Source: Candidatus Gastranaerophilales bacterium (GTDB lineage: Bacteria > Cyanobacteriota > Vampirovibrionia > Gastranaerophilales > Gastranaerophilaceae). From it: a stretch of 64,000 nucleotides of DNA. The notes below the pieces were generated by a model. That model worked only from the letters and a program-made list of their open reading frames with translations. It was not told the DNA's origin and did no database searches. The stretch's first letter is position 1; each line of letters starts with the position of its first letter. The stretch spans positions 274,624 to 338,623 of the forward strand of contig CAKMWI010000004.1 of assembly GCA_928722015.1 (NCBI GenBank), in the 5' to 3' direction. Made by a program: the position numbers and the translations under genes. Below, one piece after another: positions 54,293 to 63,112 of the stretch.

Positions 54293-56476
54293 ATGCTCAA
54301 TAGAAAAAAATTTGTTGTGGTTGCAATAATAATTTGTTTATTTTTGCAAAACTTTGTTGTTTTTGCCAAAGATATTAAATTCCCAGATTATGCTTATGAA
54401 TATGTTGGGGATGATAAATGGGAAAATTTTAATCGTAAAATTTTTAATTTTAATTTAAAACTTAACAAATATGCAATAAGACCGATTCATATTCTTTGGG
54501 CCTCTATTATGCCTGAATATGGAATGGATAGGATTAAATCAGTAACTACTAATATTGAATATCCTATACGTTTAGTAAGTAGTCTTCTCCAGCGTGATTT
54601 TGAAACGTCCAAAACAGAAACAATAAGATTTTTTACAAATACTGTAATAGGCCTTGGCGGTATGTTTGATCCTGCCAAAAGTTTATTTAATATTTATCCG
54701 TCTGTTGAGAATATGGAACAGGCACTTGCGGGATGCAAATTGAAAACAGGCCCATATTTAGTTTTACCTATTATTTCTTCTACTACCCTTAGAGGGCTTT
54801 TAGGTAGACTGCTGGATACAGCACTTAATCCAGGATCATATATTGCGACTCCTATTCTTGCAATTATAAAGGCGGGATTAACCGTTAATAAAACATCATT
54901 TATGCAGCCGTTTATAAAAATGGTTGAATCTACTTATGCTGATCCTTATGATATTGCAAAAAAAATATATGGGTTGGAAAATTATATCAGATGTAAAAAT
55001 CTAGACAGAATAGATTTAAAATTACATGTGCCTGTTGAGATGGTAAAAGAAGATAGTAATACTACGGTTGCCAAAAGTCCTGTTCCTGTAAAAAAGGCTC
55101 CTGTACCAGTGAAGGAGGATAAACTTGTTCAGACTTTTGTATCTTCTGAAATTGTACTTCCTGATTTGATAAAAGGCGGAACTAACATTGATGAGGTTAT
55201 AAAGGATTATAGTACTGAAGATTTTAAATTGGGAGCAGATATGATTTTATTTGGCTTTAATCCGCAGAATCCTGTAGTAGATTCTATGAGAACGGCATTG
55301 TTTGATTTACCCGGAGTTGATGAATCAGTTTGGAATGAATTATCTTTGTGGAATAGAAGTTTTAGTAAAAGGATTAAAACTTCTTCTATCAACCTCGTTC
55401 ACGGTAAAGATAATTATAAATACAGATATATTATGCAAAAAGACAAATCTTCCCCTTTAGCAATAATTTATCCTTCAATTGGGGAAGGTATTATGTCTTC
55501 TCATTCTGTTTTACTTGCAAAATTGTTTTATGATGCGGGGTATTCAGTTCTTATTCAGGGAAGTCATTTTCAATGGGAATTTGTTAAAAGCATGCCTGAT
55601 AATTATCGTCCAGGGCTTCCTGCGAATGATGCGATGGTGTTGAAAAGAGTTACATCAAGAATAATAGAGTCTCTTCAAGAAAAATATAAATGCGAGTTTG
55701 ACGAAAAAGTTTTTATTGGAACATCTTTTGGTGCGTTGACTGCATTGTTTCTTGCAGAGCAAGAGTCCAGATATAATACTTTGGGCTCTACAAGATATAT
55801 ATCTATATGCCCTCCTGTTGAGCTTATTTATGCAATGAAACAAATTGATAAGAATACTGAGGATTGGCATAAATCATCTGAAGATTTAAAACAAAGGGTT
55901 GCAATGACTGCTGCTAAGGTTTTAAAACTTTATGAAAAGAAAGAGGATTTAAGTAAAGAAGAAGAAATTAATGCACTACCGTTTTCAGAAGAAGAGGGAA
56001 AATTAATTACCGGTTTTGTTATGCATCAAAAACTTTCAGATTTAATTTTTACAATAGAAAAAGCCTCAAAATCAGAAAAAACTGCAATATATGATATGAT
56101 TAACAGTATGAATTATCAGGATTATGCGGAAAAATATCTTTTGGCACAAGGTGATAAAAGCGTGGAGGATTTATCTTTTGAAACAAGTTTGCATTCTATC
56201 TCAGATTATCTGATAAATGGAAATAATTATAAGATTTATCACTCATTGACAGATTATTTGACTAATGCGAATCAGTTAAAAAAATTGAAGCAATATTCTG
56301 ATAAAAAATTGGTTTTAATTGATAATGGTGCTCATTTAGGTTTTTTATATCGGGATGAATTTATTTCAGATTTGAAAGAAACTATTTCAAACCTTATACC
56401 GGATAAAAATCAGGAAAGTAATGAATCTGCAGAAAATTCTGCTATAAGTACGAATGTTTTGCAGCCGTTGGAATAA
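54293..56476 (+). CDS. MlaA (VacJ)-alpha/beta hydrolase fusion protein
   Basis: 727 aa with signal peptide (1-25, VVFA, no lipobox Cys). Residues about 40-245 are MlaA/VacJ: WENFNRKIFNFN, IEYPIRLVSSLLQ, RFFTNTVIGLGGMFDPAK, GPYLVLPIISSTTLRG. A linker rich in Val/Lys/Pro (250-285) leads to an alpha/beta hydrolase (about 360-700) with nucleophile Ser478 in IGTSFGAL, and a candidate catalytic His681 in NGAHLGFLY. MlaA extracts mislocalised phospholipid from the outer membrane. The fused hydrolase may process the lipid. MlaE is encoded elsewhere (40.5 kb). Confidence 0.82.
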   Translation: MLNRKKFVVVAIIICLFLQNFVVFAKDIKFPDYAYEYVGDDKWENFNRKIFNFNLKLNKYAIRPIHILWASIMPEYGMDRIKSVTTNIEYPIRLVSSLLQRDFETSKTETIRFFTNTVIGLGGMFDPAKSLFNIYPSVENMEQALAGCKLKTGPYLVLPIISSTTLRGLLGRLLDTALNPGSYIATPILAIIKAGLTVNKTSFMQPFIKMVESTYADPYDIAKKIYGLENYIRCKNLDRIDLKLHVPVEMVKEDSNTTVAKSPVPVKKAPVPVKEDKLVQTFVSSEIVLPDLIKGGTNIDEVIKDYSTEDFKLGADMILFGFNPQNPVVDSMRTALFDLPGVDESVWNELSLWNRSFSKRIKTSSINLVHGKDNYKYRYIMQKDKSSPLAIIYPSIGEGIMSSHSVLLAKLFYDAGYSVLIQGSHFQWEFVKSMPDNYRPGLPANDAMVLKRVTSRIIESLQEKYKCEFDEKVFIGTSFGALTALFLAEQESRYNTLGSTRYISICPPVELIYAMKQIDKNTEDWHKSSEDLKQRVAMTAAKVLKLYEKKEDLSKEEEINALPFSEEEGKLITGFVMHQKLSDLIFTIEKASKSEKTAIYDMINSMNYQDYAEKYLLAQGDKSVEDLSFETSLHSISDYLINGNNYKIYHSLTDYLTNANQLKKLKQYSDKKLVLIDNGAHLGFLYRDEFISDLKETISNLIPDKNQESNESAENSAISTNVLQPLE

Positions 56477-56580
56477 TAGTTTCTATATTTGAGTAGTATA
56501 AAATTAATTATAAAAATACTGGCAAAAAATAATATTTACGATTTTTTTGATATATAACATATAGCAAGAAAGGTTTTCCA

Positions 56581-57033
56581 ATGTTAGCAAATTCATTATA
56601 TATACAAAACTCTAATCAGAATTTTACGGGATATTATTCTTGTAAAATCGGTGAATTCTCAAGTGAATCCAGAGAATTGGCTAAAAAAGGTGTTGATGTT
56701 ATAAATAATGCCGGTGTATATTTAGAAAGTCTTAAAAATATTAATTGGGGAAAATATACATTATCTAATGTTGAAATCCCTTCCAAAATTTCTCCAGTTT
56801 TAACAGCTAAGATAGATGATAAAGAATTAAGAATGACTAAATATCTTGATGGATTTAATCTGGACATTCGAGATGGGAATACTGCAGACAATGTTTCTTT
56901 TTGGGGTGGCGATACAGTTGAGTTTGAATCTTCTCATTACCCGTTAAAGGCTTCTGAGTATGAAGTTCTGAAGGGTGATGTCTTAAAACGAGCTGACGAA
57001 ATTTTAAAAAAATTTCTACCTATATTTTCTTAA
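56581..57033 (+). CDS. Hypothetical protein with N-terminal NFTG motif, 150 aa
   Basis: No family is recognised. NQNFTGYYS (13-21) is the short recurrent N-terminal motif. Then a helical segment (SRELAKKGVDVINNAGVYLE) and a beta-rich domain. No signal peptide. AAAGG ribosome binding site. Probably cytosolic; function unknown. Confidence 0.6.
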   Translation: MLANSLYIQNSNQNFTGYYSCKIGEFSSESRELAKKGVDVINNAGVYLESLKNINWGKYTLSNVEIPSKISPVLTAKIDDKELRMTKYLDGFNLDIRDGNTADNVSFWGGDTVEFESSHYPLKASEYEVLKGDVLKRADEILKKFLPIFS

Positions 57034-57118
57034 TAATTTCCTTTATCTCAATTATTTACATACTTTGTAAGTATTGTTATAATTATCCATATTCTTGTTG
57101 TTAATTTTGGGAGATAAG

Positions 57119-58438
57119 ATGGATAATATAAATTTTGATATGCTTTTTGCTACGGCAATGGATTCTATGGAAAGAGGGGATTTAGATTCTGCTATAAAAT
57201 TTTTAGAAATCATTTTAAAAGCAGTTCCAAAAAATTCGCATGATATATCTACCCAGCAGATTGCCGCTTCAATGTTGGAAACAGCTAAGGCTTTAAGTGC
57301 GGATATTCAACAAGATGTGCGTGTTCAAAATGACGTTGGTGTTTTAAAAAGGGATTTTGGGCTTAAAGATAATAAAGGAAGAAAAGAGTCTTCTTTTTCC
57401 GGAAAAGATTTGAGTTGTCCTTCAAAACTGGATAATTCAGAATCTAAAATGACAGTGTTTTCTCCATTACAAATGGGAATTGCTGCAATATTATTTGTGT
57501 GTGCCGTAATTTATATATTTTATGGTTTTTCATATAATAAAATTAATGCCCCACAGACTGAATCAGCTTCTGTAAATACTCTATCTAACATGAATGATTC
57601 ATTGAATAAATTTAATTTTGTTGATGAAGATTTACCGCTAACTACAGAATTAAAAAATTATGATTTAAAATTTTTAAAAATAAATTCGCCACAGTCATAC
57701 AACGGTATGTCTAAAAAAGAAATTTATGAGTTGAGAAAAAATTTTGTAGCGGCTTCTCTTTTTAAACAAAATGCATATAGTCCAAATGAAGAAGTTTTTG
57801 GAGGTATCGAAAGTGGAAAACCATGGTGGGGTATAAATCAAATTGTATGTTCTCCGTATAAATCTAATAATTTTGATAGAATAAGCGGAGTATCAGCTGT
57901 CAGTAAGCATGTAAATAATCCTAATATCCTTGTAGGTACGGTTTTCCCTTATAATAATTTTATTGAATATGCCGCACCGGGATATTGCGATTCTGAATAT
58001 TCCAAAACTATTCCGTTTGAATTATCTTATATTCCTGAAAAAAATTTTATTATAGCAAAGTATAAAATTGATGAAAATATTCTTAAAGAAAGAATAAATT
58101 GGAGTGGAGAAAGCCGTTCGTATTTCATGAATCTTACAGGGTTGAATGCCAGAGATTTAGGATATAAATATGGTTATATTTCAGATTTAAAGAATATTGT
58201 TATGTCTGAGTCAGTAAATATGTCTAATACTGTATATGAATTTAGAGATTTTATCCATGTTGGATACAGCTGTAAGGTTGAAGGTGGATGTAATAATATA
58301 TCTCCGCATCAGACTGAACTTGATTATGAATTTAATTCTCTGCCAGCTGAAATGACTATTAGATTATGGAAAACCAAGCCAATAAGTCCTAAAGTTCATG
58401 CAGATTTTTATTATAGACTTGTGTTTGAAAAATTGTAG
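57119..58438 (+). CDS. Hypothetical TPR-like membrane protein, 439 aa
   Basis: No family is recognised. A TPR-like N-terminal hairpin pair (about 5-75, AMDSMERGDLDSAIKFLEIIL) sits in the cytoplasm. A single membrane helix lies near 120-138 (GIAAILFVCAVIYIFY). A periplasmic domain of about 300 residues follows, with SKKEIYELRKNFVAAS and GCNNISPHQTELDYE. The start is set at ATG 57119 by the GGGAG ribosome binding site; an in-frame ATG at 57095 lies before it. Ends 2 nt before a convergent gene. Confidence 0.65.
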   Translation: MDNINFDMLFATAMDSMERGDLDSAIKFLEIILKAVPKNSHDISTQQIAASMLETAKALSADIQQDVRVQNDVGVLKRDFGLKDNKGRKESSFSGKDLSCPSKLDNSESKMTVFSPLQMGIAAILFVCAVIYIFYGFSYNKINAPQTESASVNTLSNMNDSLNKFNFVDEDLPLTTELKNYDLKFLKINSPQSYNGMSKKEIYELRKNFVAASLFKQNAYSPNEEVFGGIESGKPWWGINQIVCSPYKSNNFDRISGVSAVSKHVNNPNILVGTVFPYNNFIEYAAPGYCDSEYSKTIPFELSYIPEKNFIIAKYKIDENILKERINWSGESRSYFMNLTGLNARDLGYKYGYISDLKNIVMSESVNMSNTVYEFRDFIHVGYSCKVEGGCNNISPHQTELDYEFNSLPAEMTIRLWKTKPISPKVHADFYYRLVFEKL

Positions 58439-58439
58439 G

Positions 58440-58808
58440 TTACGCTATAAATTTGTAAGGAAAAGGATATTTGAATTCTTTCTTATCTACAGCAGAAAGT
58501 GTTGCAAGTATTATAACAAATGTATTAAATAAGAATAAAATAGGGGTTAATACTGCACAAAAAAGTGTTCCTAAAATAGGGATAATATTTAGAACAAATA
58601 AAGCTGAAGCAATACATAGTATTACCAGTTCAAAATTCAAGACTCCTTTTATGAAGTTTCTTGCTCCATTTGATAGTGAATCTCTTTTCCAAACATATAT
58701 TATAAAAGAAGGTAAAAAACCTATAAAAGAACCCAACATTGAAATTAAGACATAGGGTTTTTCTTCATTTGTATATGAATAAAGTTCTGTATTATTTTCT
58801 TGGTCCAT
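58440..58808 (-). CDS. DUF4870 family membrane protein
   Basis: 122 aa, three or four membrane helices. EKPYVLISMLGSFIGFLPSFIIYVWK, SNGARNFIKGVLNFELVI and the closing KKEFKYPFPYKFIA match the DUF4870 (Tic20-like) pattern. Function in bacteria unknown. CAGGAGAAA ribosome binding site. Confidence 0.8.
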   Translation of the reverse strand: MDQENNTELYSYTNEEKPYVLISMLGSFIGFLPSFIIYVWKRDSLSNGARNFIKGVLNFELVILCIASALFVLNIIPILGTLFCAVLTPILFLFNTFVIILATLSAVDKKEFKYPFPYKFIA

Positions 58809-58863
58809 AATTTTCTCCTGTATATTTTAAATATTTGTAAAATATTATAATGATATTATAATA

Positions 58864-59598
58864 CTATAATTTAAGTAGAGAAACATCATCTTCAAGTTTA
58901 ATTTCAAATGAAGTATATTGAGGAATATCAATTTCTTCTCCTCGTTTGAATACGCATATTACAGGTGCGATAAACAGGTCTGCCAGTTGTAATACTGCAC
59001 CTCCAAGGTAATAAAGCGGTCTAATAGGGCTTTTTATACTTTCACATCTATACTGGCATGGGTCTTTATAAATTTTATCAATAGTAATTGTGCCTTTATC
59101 TGCAGTATCAGCAAGATTCCCCAAATAGACAGGAGCTGCCGCGAGTATCCCGGCCATAATTTGTTTCTTACCCATTTTAGTGATATATGCTTCGGCGGGA
59201 TATGTAATTTTATCTACCTTCATTTTGTTTATTGCCAGTTTCAATGTACTACTGCGTCCAAGTAATCTTGGCGGTTTATTTTCTATAATTTCGCCGGTAA
59301 AAGTTATTTTAGAAGCTTCTTCTCCCGGAAAAATTGAAACGTCTTGAACCGTAACGAAATCTATTAGTGAACCTACAGGAGTATCTGAGGACATTGGTTG
59401 TTGTGATTGTACAATAAATTTTTGATTTTTATTCAGTTTAATAACTTCAAGTTCTTGGGATTTCAGACAATTATATGCAGCTATAATGTCTGTTTTAGAA
59501 ATTAAACTTAACGTGTTTAAATCGCAGGATTGTTCGCAATGAACAGAATTTTGGGTCAAAAAGATGCTTAATAGTCCGAGTAAAACTATTTTTTTCAT
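58864..59598 (-). CDS. Secreted hypothetical protein, 244 aa
   Basis: Signal peptide about 1-21 (HCEQ). No known family. Beta-rich with VTVQDVSIFPGEEASKITFTGEII and a hydrophobic stretch (about 148-162, MAGILAAAPVYLGNL). Several cysteines (CDLNTL, YNCLKS, PCQYRCE, PVICVF) could form disulfides. Periplasmic or envelope role likely. AAGGAG ribosome binding site. Confidence 0.65.
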   Translation of the reverse strand: MKKIVLLGLLSIFLTQNSVHCEQSCDLNTLSLISKTDIIAAYNCLKSQELEVIKLNKNQKFIVQSQQPMSSDTPVGSLIDFVTVQDVSIFPGEEASKITFTGEIIENKPPRLLGRSSTLKLAINKMKVDKITYPAEAYITKMGKKQIMAGILAAAPVYLGNLADTADKGTITIDKIYKDPCQYRCESIKSPIRPLYYLGGAVLQLADLFIAPVICVFKRGEEIDIPQYTSFEIKLEDDVSLLKL

Positions 59599-59756
59599 AA
59601 AAATATTAACTCCTTATTCTAAAATGTATGGGGTAATAGTCCTAATTGGTTCCGGTGTTTATCCGGTATATATAAGGATATTAAAAATATTTTTAGAAAC
59701 AATCATTCAAAATATTGATTGCAAATTAAATTTACAAAATAATATATTTGTTTAAA

Positions 59757-60227
59757 TTATTTTATATTACAAACATCTACCCAATTTTCACTTTTTGATA
59801 TTTCGAATAGTTCATCAGGGGTAAGTTCAATTGCAGAATTACTGCTACCGCAGGCCGGGAATATTGTTTCAAATCGTTTTATTGAATTATCACAGTATAT
59901 TTTAATATTATCATTTTTTAACCCGAATGGGCATACTCCTCCAATAGCATGTCCTGTTATATCAATAACTTCCTGTGGTGTAAGCATTTTGGCTTTTAAA
60001 CCAAATTCTGACTTGAATTTTTTATTATCAATTTTTGTATCTCCGGCTGTTACAATCAGAATGCATGAGGTATCTTTTTTAAAAGAGAGAGTTTTAGCTA
60101 TTCTTGCAGGATTTACGTTTAAAGCATGAGCAGCCTGTTCGACAGTTGCACTGGAACTATCGAGTTCTAATATGTTTTTATCTTTATTAAACTGTTTTAA
60201 ATACTCTTTTACTTGTTCTATTGACAT
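59757..60227 (-). CDS. ybaK: YbaK/EbsC-type aminoacyl-tRNA deacylase
   Basis: 156 aa, YbaK fold. ARIAKTLSFKKD, KFKSEFGLKAKMLTPQEVIDITGHAIGGVCPFG and PACGSSNSAIELTPDEL are family signatures. Such proteins hydrolyse mischarged tRNA, classically Cys-tRNA-Pro. No Shine-Dalgarno sequence precedes the ATG; a TATAAT sits close by, so a leaderless start is possible. Confidence 0.92.
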   Translation of the reverse strand: MSIEQVKEYLKQFNKDKNILELDSSSATVEQAAHALNVNPARIAKTLSFKKDTSCILIVTAGDTKIDNKKFKSEFGLKAKMLTPQEVIDITGHAIGGVCPFGLKNDNIKIYCDNSIKRFETIFPACGSSNSAIELTPDELFEISKSENWVDVCNIK

Positions 60228-60521
60228 GATTATATGACTATCTTAATTATATATATTACAAGAAAAATAGTCTATATATTTTCTAAGTCTGGATTTAATT
60301 CATAAAATTCTGAACTTGAATAATCATGCAAATTATAAATATATTGCTGCTCCTACACTCTATATTTTCCCCTTTTGGCAGGTACAAATTTACTGGTCGA
60401 AGGGTCAAATAGTTCAAATTGAATATTTGATAATATAAAGATATTGCCATTTTTTTATCTTGTTATTTGAGGATTAATATAAGAAAGATTTGTATCATTT
60501 TACCTACTAGGTGGTATATAG
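60228..60521. other. AT-rich intergenic region upstream of ybaK
   Basis: No gene is seen. Includes minus-strand -10-like TATAAT sequences near 60232-60250 that probably serve ybaK and a short tacctactaggtggta inverted repeat at about 60501-60516. Confidence 0.45.
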
Positions 60522-60660
60522 ATAATAAAAAGGAGTCGCAATGACTCCCTGCTAACTAAAAAAGCTATTTAAATAATTTGTTAATTTTATTATATATATT
60601 TGATGTAGAAGTGATATTACCCCACCTGCATAATTTAATTTTAACAGGTTGGATTATACT
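60522..60660 (-). ncRNA. Candidate small RNA unit B
   Basis: On the minus strand a TATAAT lies at 60653-60658. About 118 nt later a hairpin (stem 60532-60537 / 60543-60548) is followed by TTTTTATTATC. Inside is an ACCTG...CAGGT hairpin next to the -10. No open frame of note. It resembles the neighbouring unit A in layout. Transcription is inferred from signals only. Confidence 0.35.
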
Positions 60661-60752
60661 TAGTTGAAAATTTTTATATAATTGTGCATGTTAATGTGAA
60701 TTTTTACTTTGATAATTATTGTTAAAGAGCTTATATGCTTTTCTATATAATC

Positions 60753-60870
60753 TGATAATAAAATGGAGCCATTATGGCTCCTGTTCCCTTTTAATATAAT
60801 ATTAGCTGGTATTTATTTACCTCTCTTGATGTTTTTATTATATGATTCTAATGTCTATCTGAAATTATAC
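60753..60870 (-). ncRNA. Candidate small RNA unit A
   Basis: Minus strand: TATAAT at 60864-60869, then about 100 nt to a 7-bp GC-rich hairpin (60765-60771 / 60775-60781) followed by TTTTATTATC. Same order and similar sequence as unit B (an AT-rich TATAAAAATT box lies upstream of both -10s). No coding frame is seen. Confidence 0.35.
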
Positions 60871-61045
60871 AACCGGATAATTTTTATATTGCTCGTTTGG
60901 GTAAGCCTTGAGGCATGTTTATATAAAAGAATAGGATGAAGTTTGTTGCGGTATTAATTGAAAGCCAGCTGTTTATATAAGAAATTTCTTAAATATTATT
61001 ATGATAAGTTTGTCATGGTAAATAGTTGGTGTGATTTGGAATAAT

Positions 61046-61071
61046 AAAAAAAAGAGCCTTTAGGGCTCTTT
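61046..61071 (-). terminator. Terminator of the tRNA operon
   Basis: 8-bp stem aaagagcc / ggctcttt with a T8 run on the minus strand, starting 6 nt after the 3' CCA of tRNA-Tyr. Confidence 0.88.
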
Positions 61072-61076
61072 TAGAA

Positions 61077-61162
<86 letters not shown>

Positions 61163-61206
61163 GTATTTAATTGTCATTGCCTTGTTGCTCACCTCAGGTT
61201 AAAATT

Positions 61207-61278
<72 letters not shown>

Positions 61279-61403
61279 TTGAGCTTTATATATACAGAGA
61301 GTCCATTCGGCAAGTACCGGTTTGGGTTCGGCTTTCTTTATTATAAAAGGCTGCTTTACTTTCAATTGAAAGACTTGCATCGGGCTCAAATTGTCAGTAA
61401 AAA

Positions 61404-61476
61404 AGCCGGTAATGGGACTCGAACCTACAACCTACGGTTTACAAAACCGTTGCTCTGCCAATTGAGCTATACCGGC
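61404..61476 (-). tRNA. tRNA-Thr (TGT)
   Basis: Acceptor GCCGGTA / TACCGGC, discriminator T, anticodon stem ACGGT/ACCGT with loop TTTGTAA (TGT), T-loop GGTTCGAGTCC. CCA not encoded. First gene of the operon; 125 nt separate it from tRNA-Thr(GGT). Confidence 0.92.
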
Positions 61477-61495
61477 ACGTGTGCTTGTGTAAATC

Positions 61496-61525
61496 ATTAT
61501 AAGCAAAAAAAAAATTCACTGTCAA
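61496..61525 (-). promoter_or_regulatory. Consensus promoter of the tRNA operon
   Basis: On the minus strand TTGACA (61520-61525), 18 nt spacer containing a T10 tract, then TATAAT (61496-61501). Expected start about 12 nt before tRNA-Thr(TGT). Confidence 0.88.
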
Positions 61526-61554
61526 GCGATTTTAGTTTGAGATATAATTTATGT

Positions 61555-61836
61555 TGTCAAATAGACAGTTACAGCAAAGGATTTAAAGATATGATAAGAG
61601 GCAGTAACCCCTATAGTATTATTAGTCATTTCAAATATTTTTATGACGTTCGCATGGTATGGACATTTGAAATTTCGAAAGCAGCGCATCTATGGCTGGT
61701 TATTCTGGTCAGCTGGGGAATTGCGCATTATTTGAATATTGTTTTCAGGTCCCTGCGAACCGAATCGGGTATGGTAGTGTACAATGCGGCACAGTTAAAA
61801 ACTATTCAAGAGGTTATAACTCTTGATTGTTTTTAG
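61555..61836 (+). other. GC-rich island: candidate structured RNA or 81-aa small protein
   Basis: TATAAT at 61543-61548 and a terminator at 61806-61835 bound a roughly 280-nt transcript. An ORF from ATG 61591 to TAG 61836 (81 aa, one membrane helix LWLVILVSWGIAHYL) has an aaagg ribosome binding site, but the terminator lies inside its last codons. Bases 61681-61800 are 47% G+C, far above the flanks, and the ORF uses codons (CTG, GCG, CGC, TCC) rare in neighbours. The RNA has inverted repeats atttcaaat/atttgaaat and gcgca...tgcgc. It is not RNase P RNA, tmRNA or SRP RNA by motif. Horizontal origin is possible. Confidence 0.4.
61806..61835 (+). terminator. Rho-independent terminator
   Basis: 7-bp stem tcaagag / ctcttga with a 7-nt loop and a following ttgttttt run. 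Confidence 0.75.
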
Positions 61837-61963
61837 CTTTCTTTTCTGTGTTTTATCTGAAAGAACAGTTTAAGTGGAATTATTTGGTCGGTTTCTTGTT
61901 TTATTGTGCTTGCTGTATTTTTTATTTTTAAAAAATGGTAGGGTTAATTATTGTAATAAAGAC

Positions 61964-61992
61964 TTGATTTTAATTATTCAGTGTTATAGAAT
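61964..61992 (+). promoter_or_regulatory. Promoter of rpmE
   Basis: TTGATT (61964-61969), 17 nt spacer, TAGAAT (61987-61992). The leader of about 57 nt ends in the aaagagg ribosome binding site. Confidence 0.55.
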
Positions 61993-62055
61993 TTTATTAG
62001 TCGAATGTAAATAATCAATTATTCAAGTTTGGAATCTTGAAAGAAAGAGGTAATA

Positions 62056-62259
62056 ATGAAAAAAGGAATTCATCCTGATTATAAGAAAACTACAATTAAA
62101 TGCGTTTGTGGTAACGAAATTGAAACAGGTTCTGTAGTTGAAGGTTTGACAGTTGAAATTTGTAATAACTGCCACCCGTTCTACACCGGTCAACAAAAAA
62201 TTCTTGACTCTGAAGGTAGAGTTGAAAGATTCAACAAAAGATACGGAAAGAAAAACTAA
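62056..62259 (+). CDS. rpmE: 50S ribosomal protein L31 (zinc-binding type)
   Basis: 67 aa. [21 protein letters not shown] and [30 protein letters not shown] are diagnostic. C16, C18, C36 and C39 form the C+ zinc site, so this is the zinc-containing form. Part of the 50S central protuberance. Followed by a strong terminator. Confidence 0.97.
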   Translation: MKKGIHPDYKKTTIKCVCGNEIETGSVVEGLTVEICNNCHPFYTGQQKILDSEGRVERFNKRYGKKN

Positions 62260-62283
62260 TAAAGTTTGTAAAAATGTTTTAAT

Positions 62284-62311
62284 AAAAGACCACTCTTTAG
62301 AGTGGTCTTTT
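62284..62311 (+). terminator. Rho-independent terminator of rpmE
   Basis: 13-bp perfect stem aaaagaccactct / agagtggtctttt with a 2-nt apex (effectively a small loop) and a T-run. Confidence 0.92.
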
Positions 62312-62396
62312 ATTTTTTGATGTCGTTTGATTATTTATGTAAACAATTTGTCTTTGTAATAGGGCATGCGCTATTCTTATAAAAAAGGAGTCAATT

Positions 62397-63107
62397 ATGG
62401 ATAGTACTAATAAACCGGTTGTTCATTTAATTTCAAAACCGGAAAATATGTTAAAAACGATATATACCGCTTGTAGAACTTGTTATAGTGCTGATTATCC
62501 GATAAATATTTATGATAATGCGGATGATGCAGAAAAAATGTTAAAACTTATAAAACGTGTTATAGGTTCAGGGCATTATTCAACAATAGAGCATATTCAG
62601 GTAAGTTTTGCGATATCAAATGTGTCTAGAGCATGTACACATCAATTGGTAAGACATAGACACATGTCTTTTTCTCAAAAATCCCAAAGATACGTTAAGG
62701 AAAAAGGACAATTTGATTATATAATACCACCTACTATTGATAAAAATTCTGAATTACGCGATAAATTTGTAAGATTTATGGAAAGTATTTCTCAACAATA
62801 TCAAGAATTTGTGGATGCCGGTATTCCAGCTGAAGATGCGAGATTTGTTCTTCCGAATGCTGCTGCTTCTTCGCTTGTTGCGAGTTTGAATTTAAGAGAA
62901 ATGATACATCTTGCTAATTTAAGATTATGTACAAGAGCTCAGTATGAAATTCGTTGTCTTGTTAAGGCTATGTGTGATGCTTTAATCGATGAGGAGCCGT
63001 GGTTAAAGGATTATCTTGTGCCAAAATGTGAACGATTAGGTTTTTGTGATGAGGATAGGTCTTGTGGAAGAAAAATTACACAAGCTGAGTTGTTTAGTAG
63101 GGTATAA
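62397..63107 (+). CDS. thyX: FAD-dependent thymidylate synthase ThyX
   Basis: 236 aa. The ThyX motif RHRHMSFSQKSQRY (RHRxxSxxxxSxRY) is intact, with STIEHIQVSFAI upstream and the C-terminal RAQYEIRCLVKAM. Makes dTMP from dUMP using methylene-THF and FADH2, without generating dihydrofolate. AAAGGAG ribosome binding site. dtd follows after 5 nt. Confidence 0.97.
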   Translation: MDSTNKPVVHLISKPENMLKTIYTACRTCYSADYPINIYDNADDAEKMLKLIKRVIGSGHYSTIEHIQVSFAISNVSRACTHQLVRHRHMSFSQKSQRYVKEKGQFDYIIPPTIDKNSELRDKFVRFMESISQQYQEFVDAGIPAEDARFVLPNAAASSLVASLNLREMIHLANLRLCTRAQYEIRCLVKAMCDALIDEEPWLKDYLVPKCERLGFCDEDRSCGRKITQAELFSRV

Positions 63108-63112
63108 CGTTT

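Noticed and set aside
61279..61403. Extra degenerate tRNA between the two tRNA-Thr genes
   Set aside because: No complete acceptor/anticodon/T-arm set could be folded by eye.
61279..61836. 185-aa plus-strand reading frame across tRNA-Thr(TGT)
   Set aside because: Its first half is antisense to a clear tRNA gene and promoter; only the part from 61591 is considered.
61555..61836. 6S, SRP, tmRNA or RNase P RNA
   Set aside because: None of the conserved cores of tmRNA, RNase P RNA or SRP RNA is present, and similarity to 6S was too weak to name.
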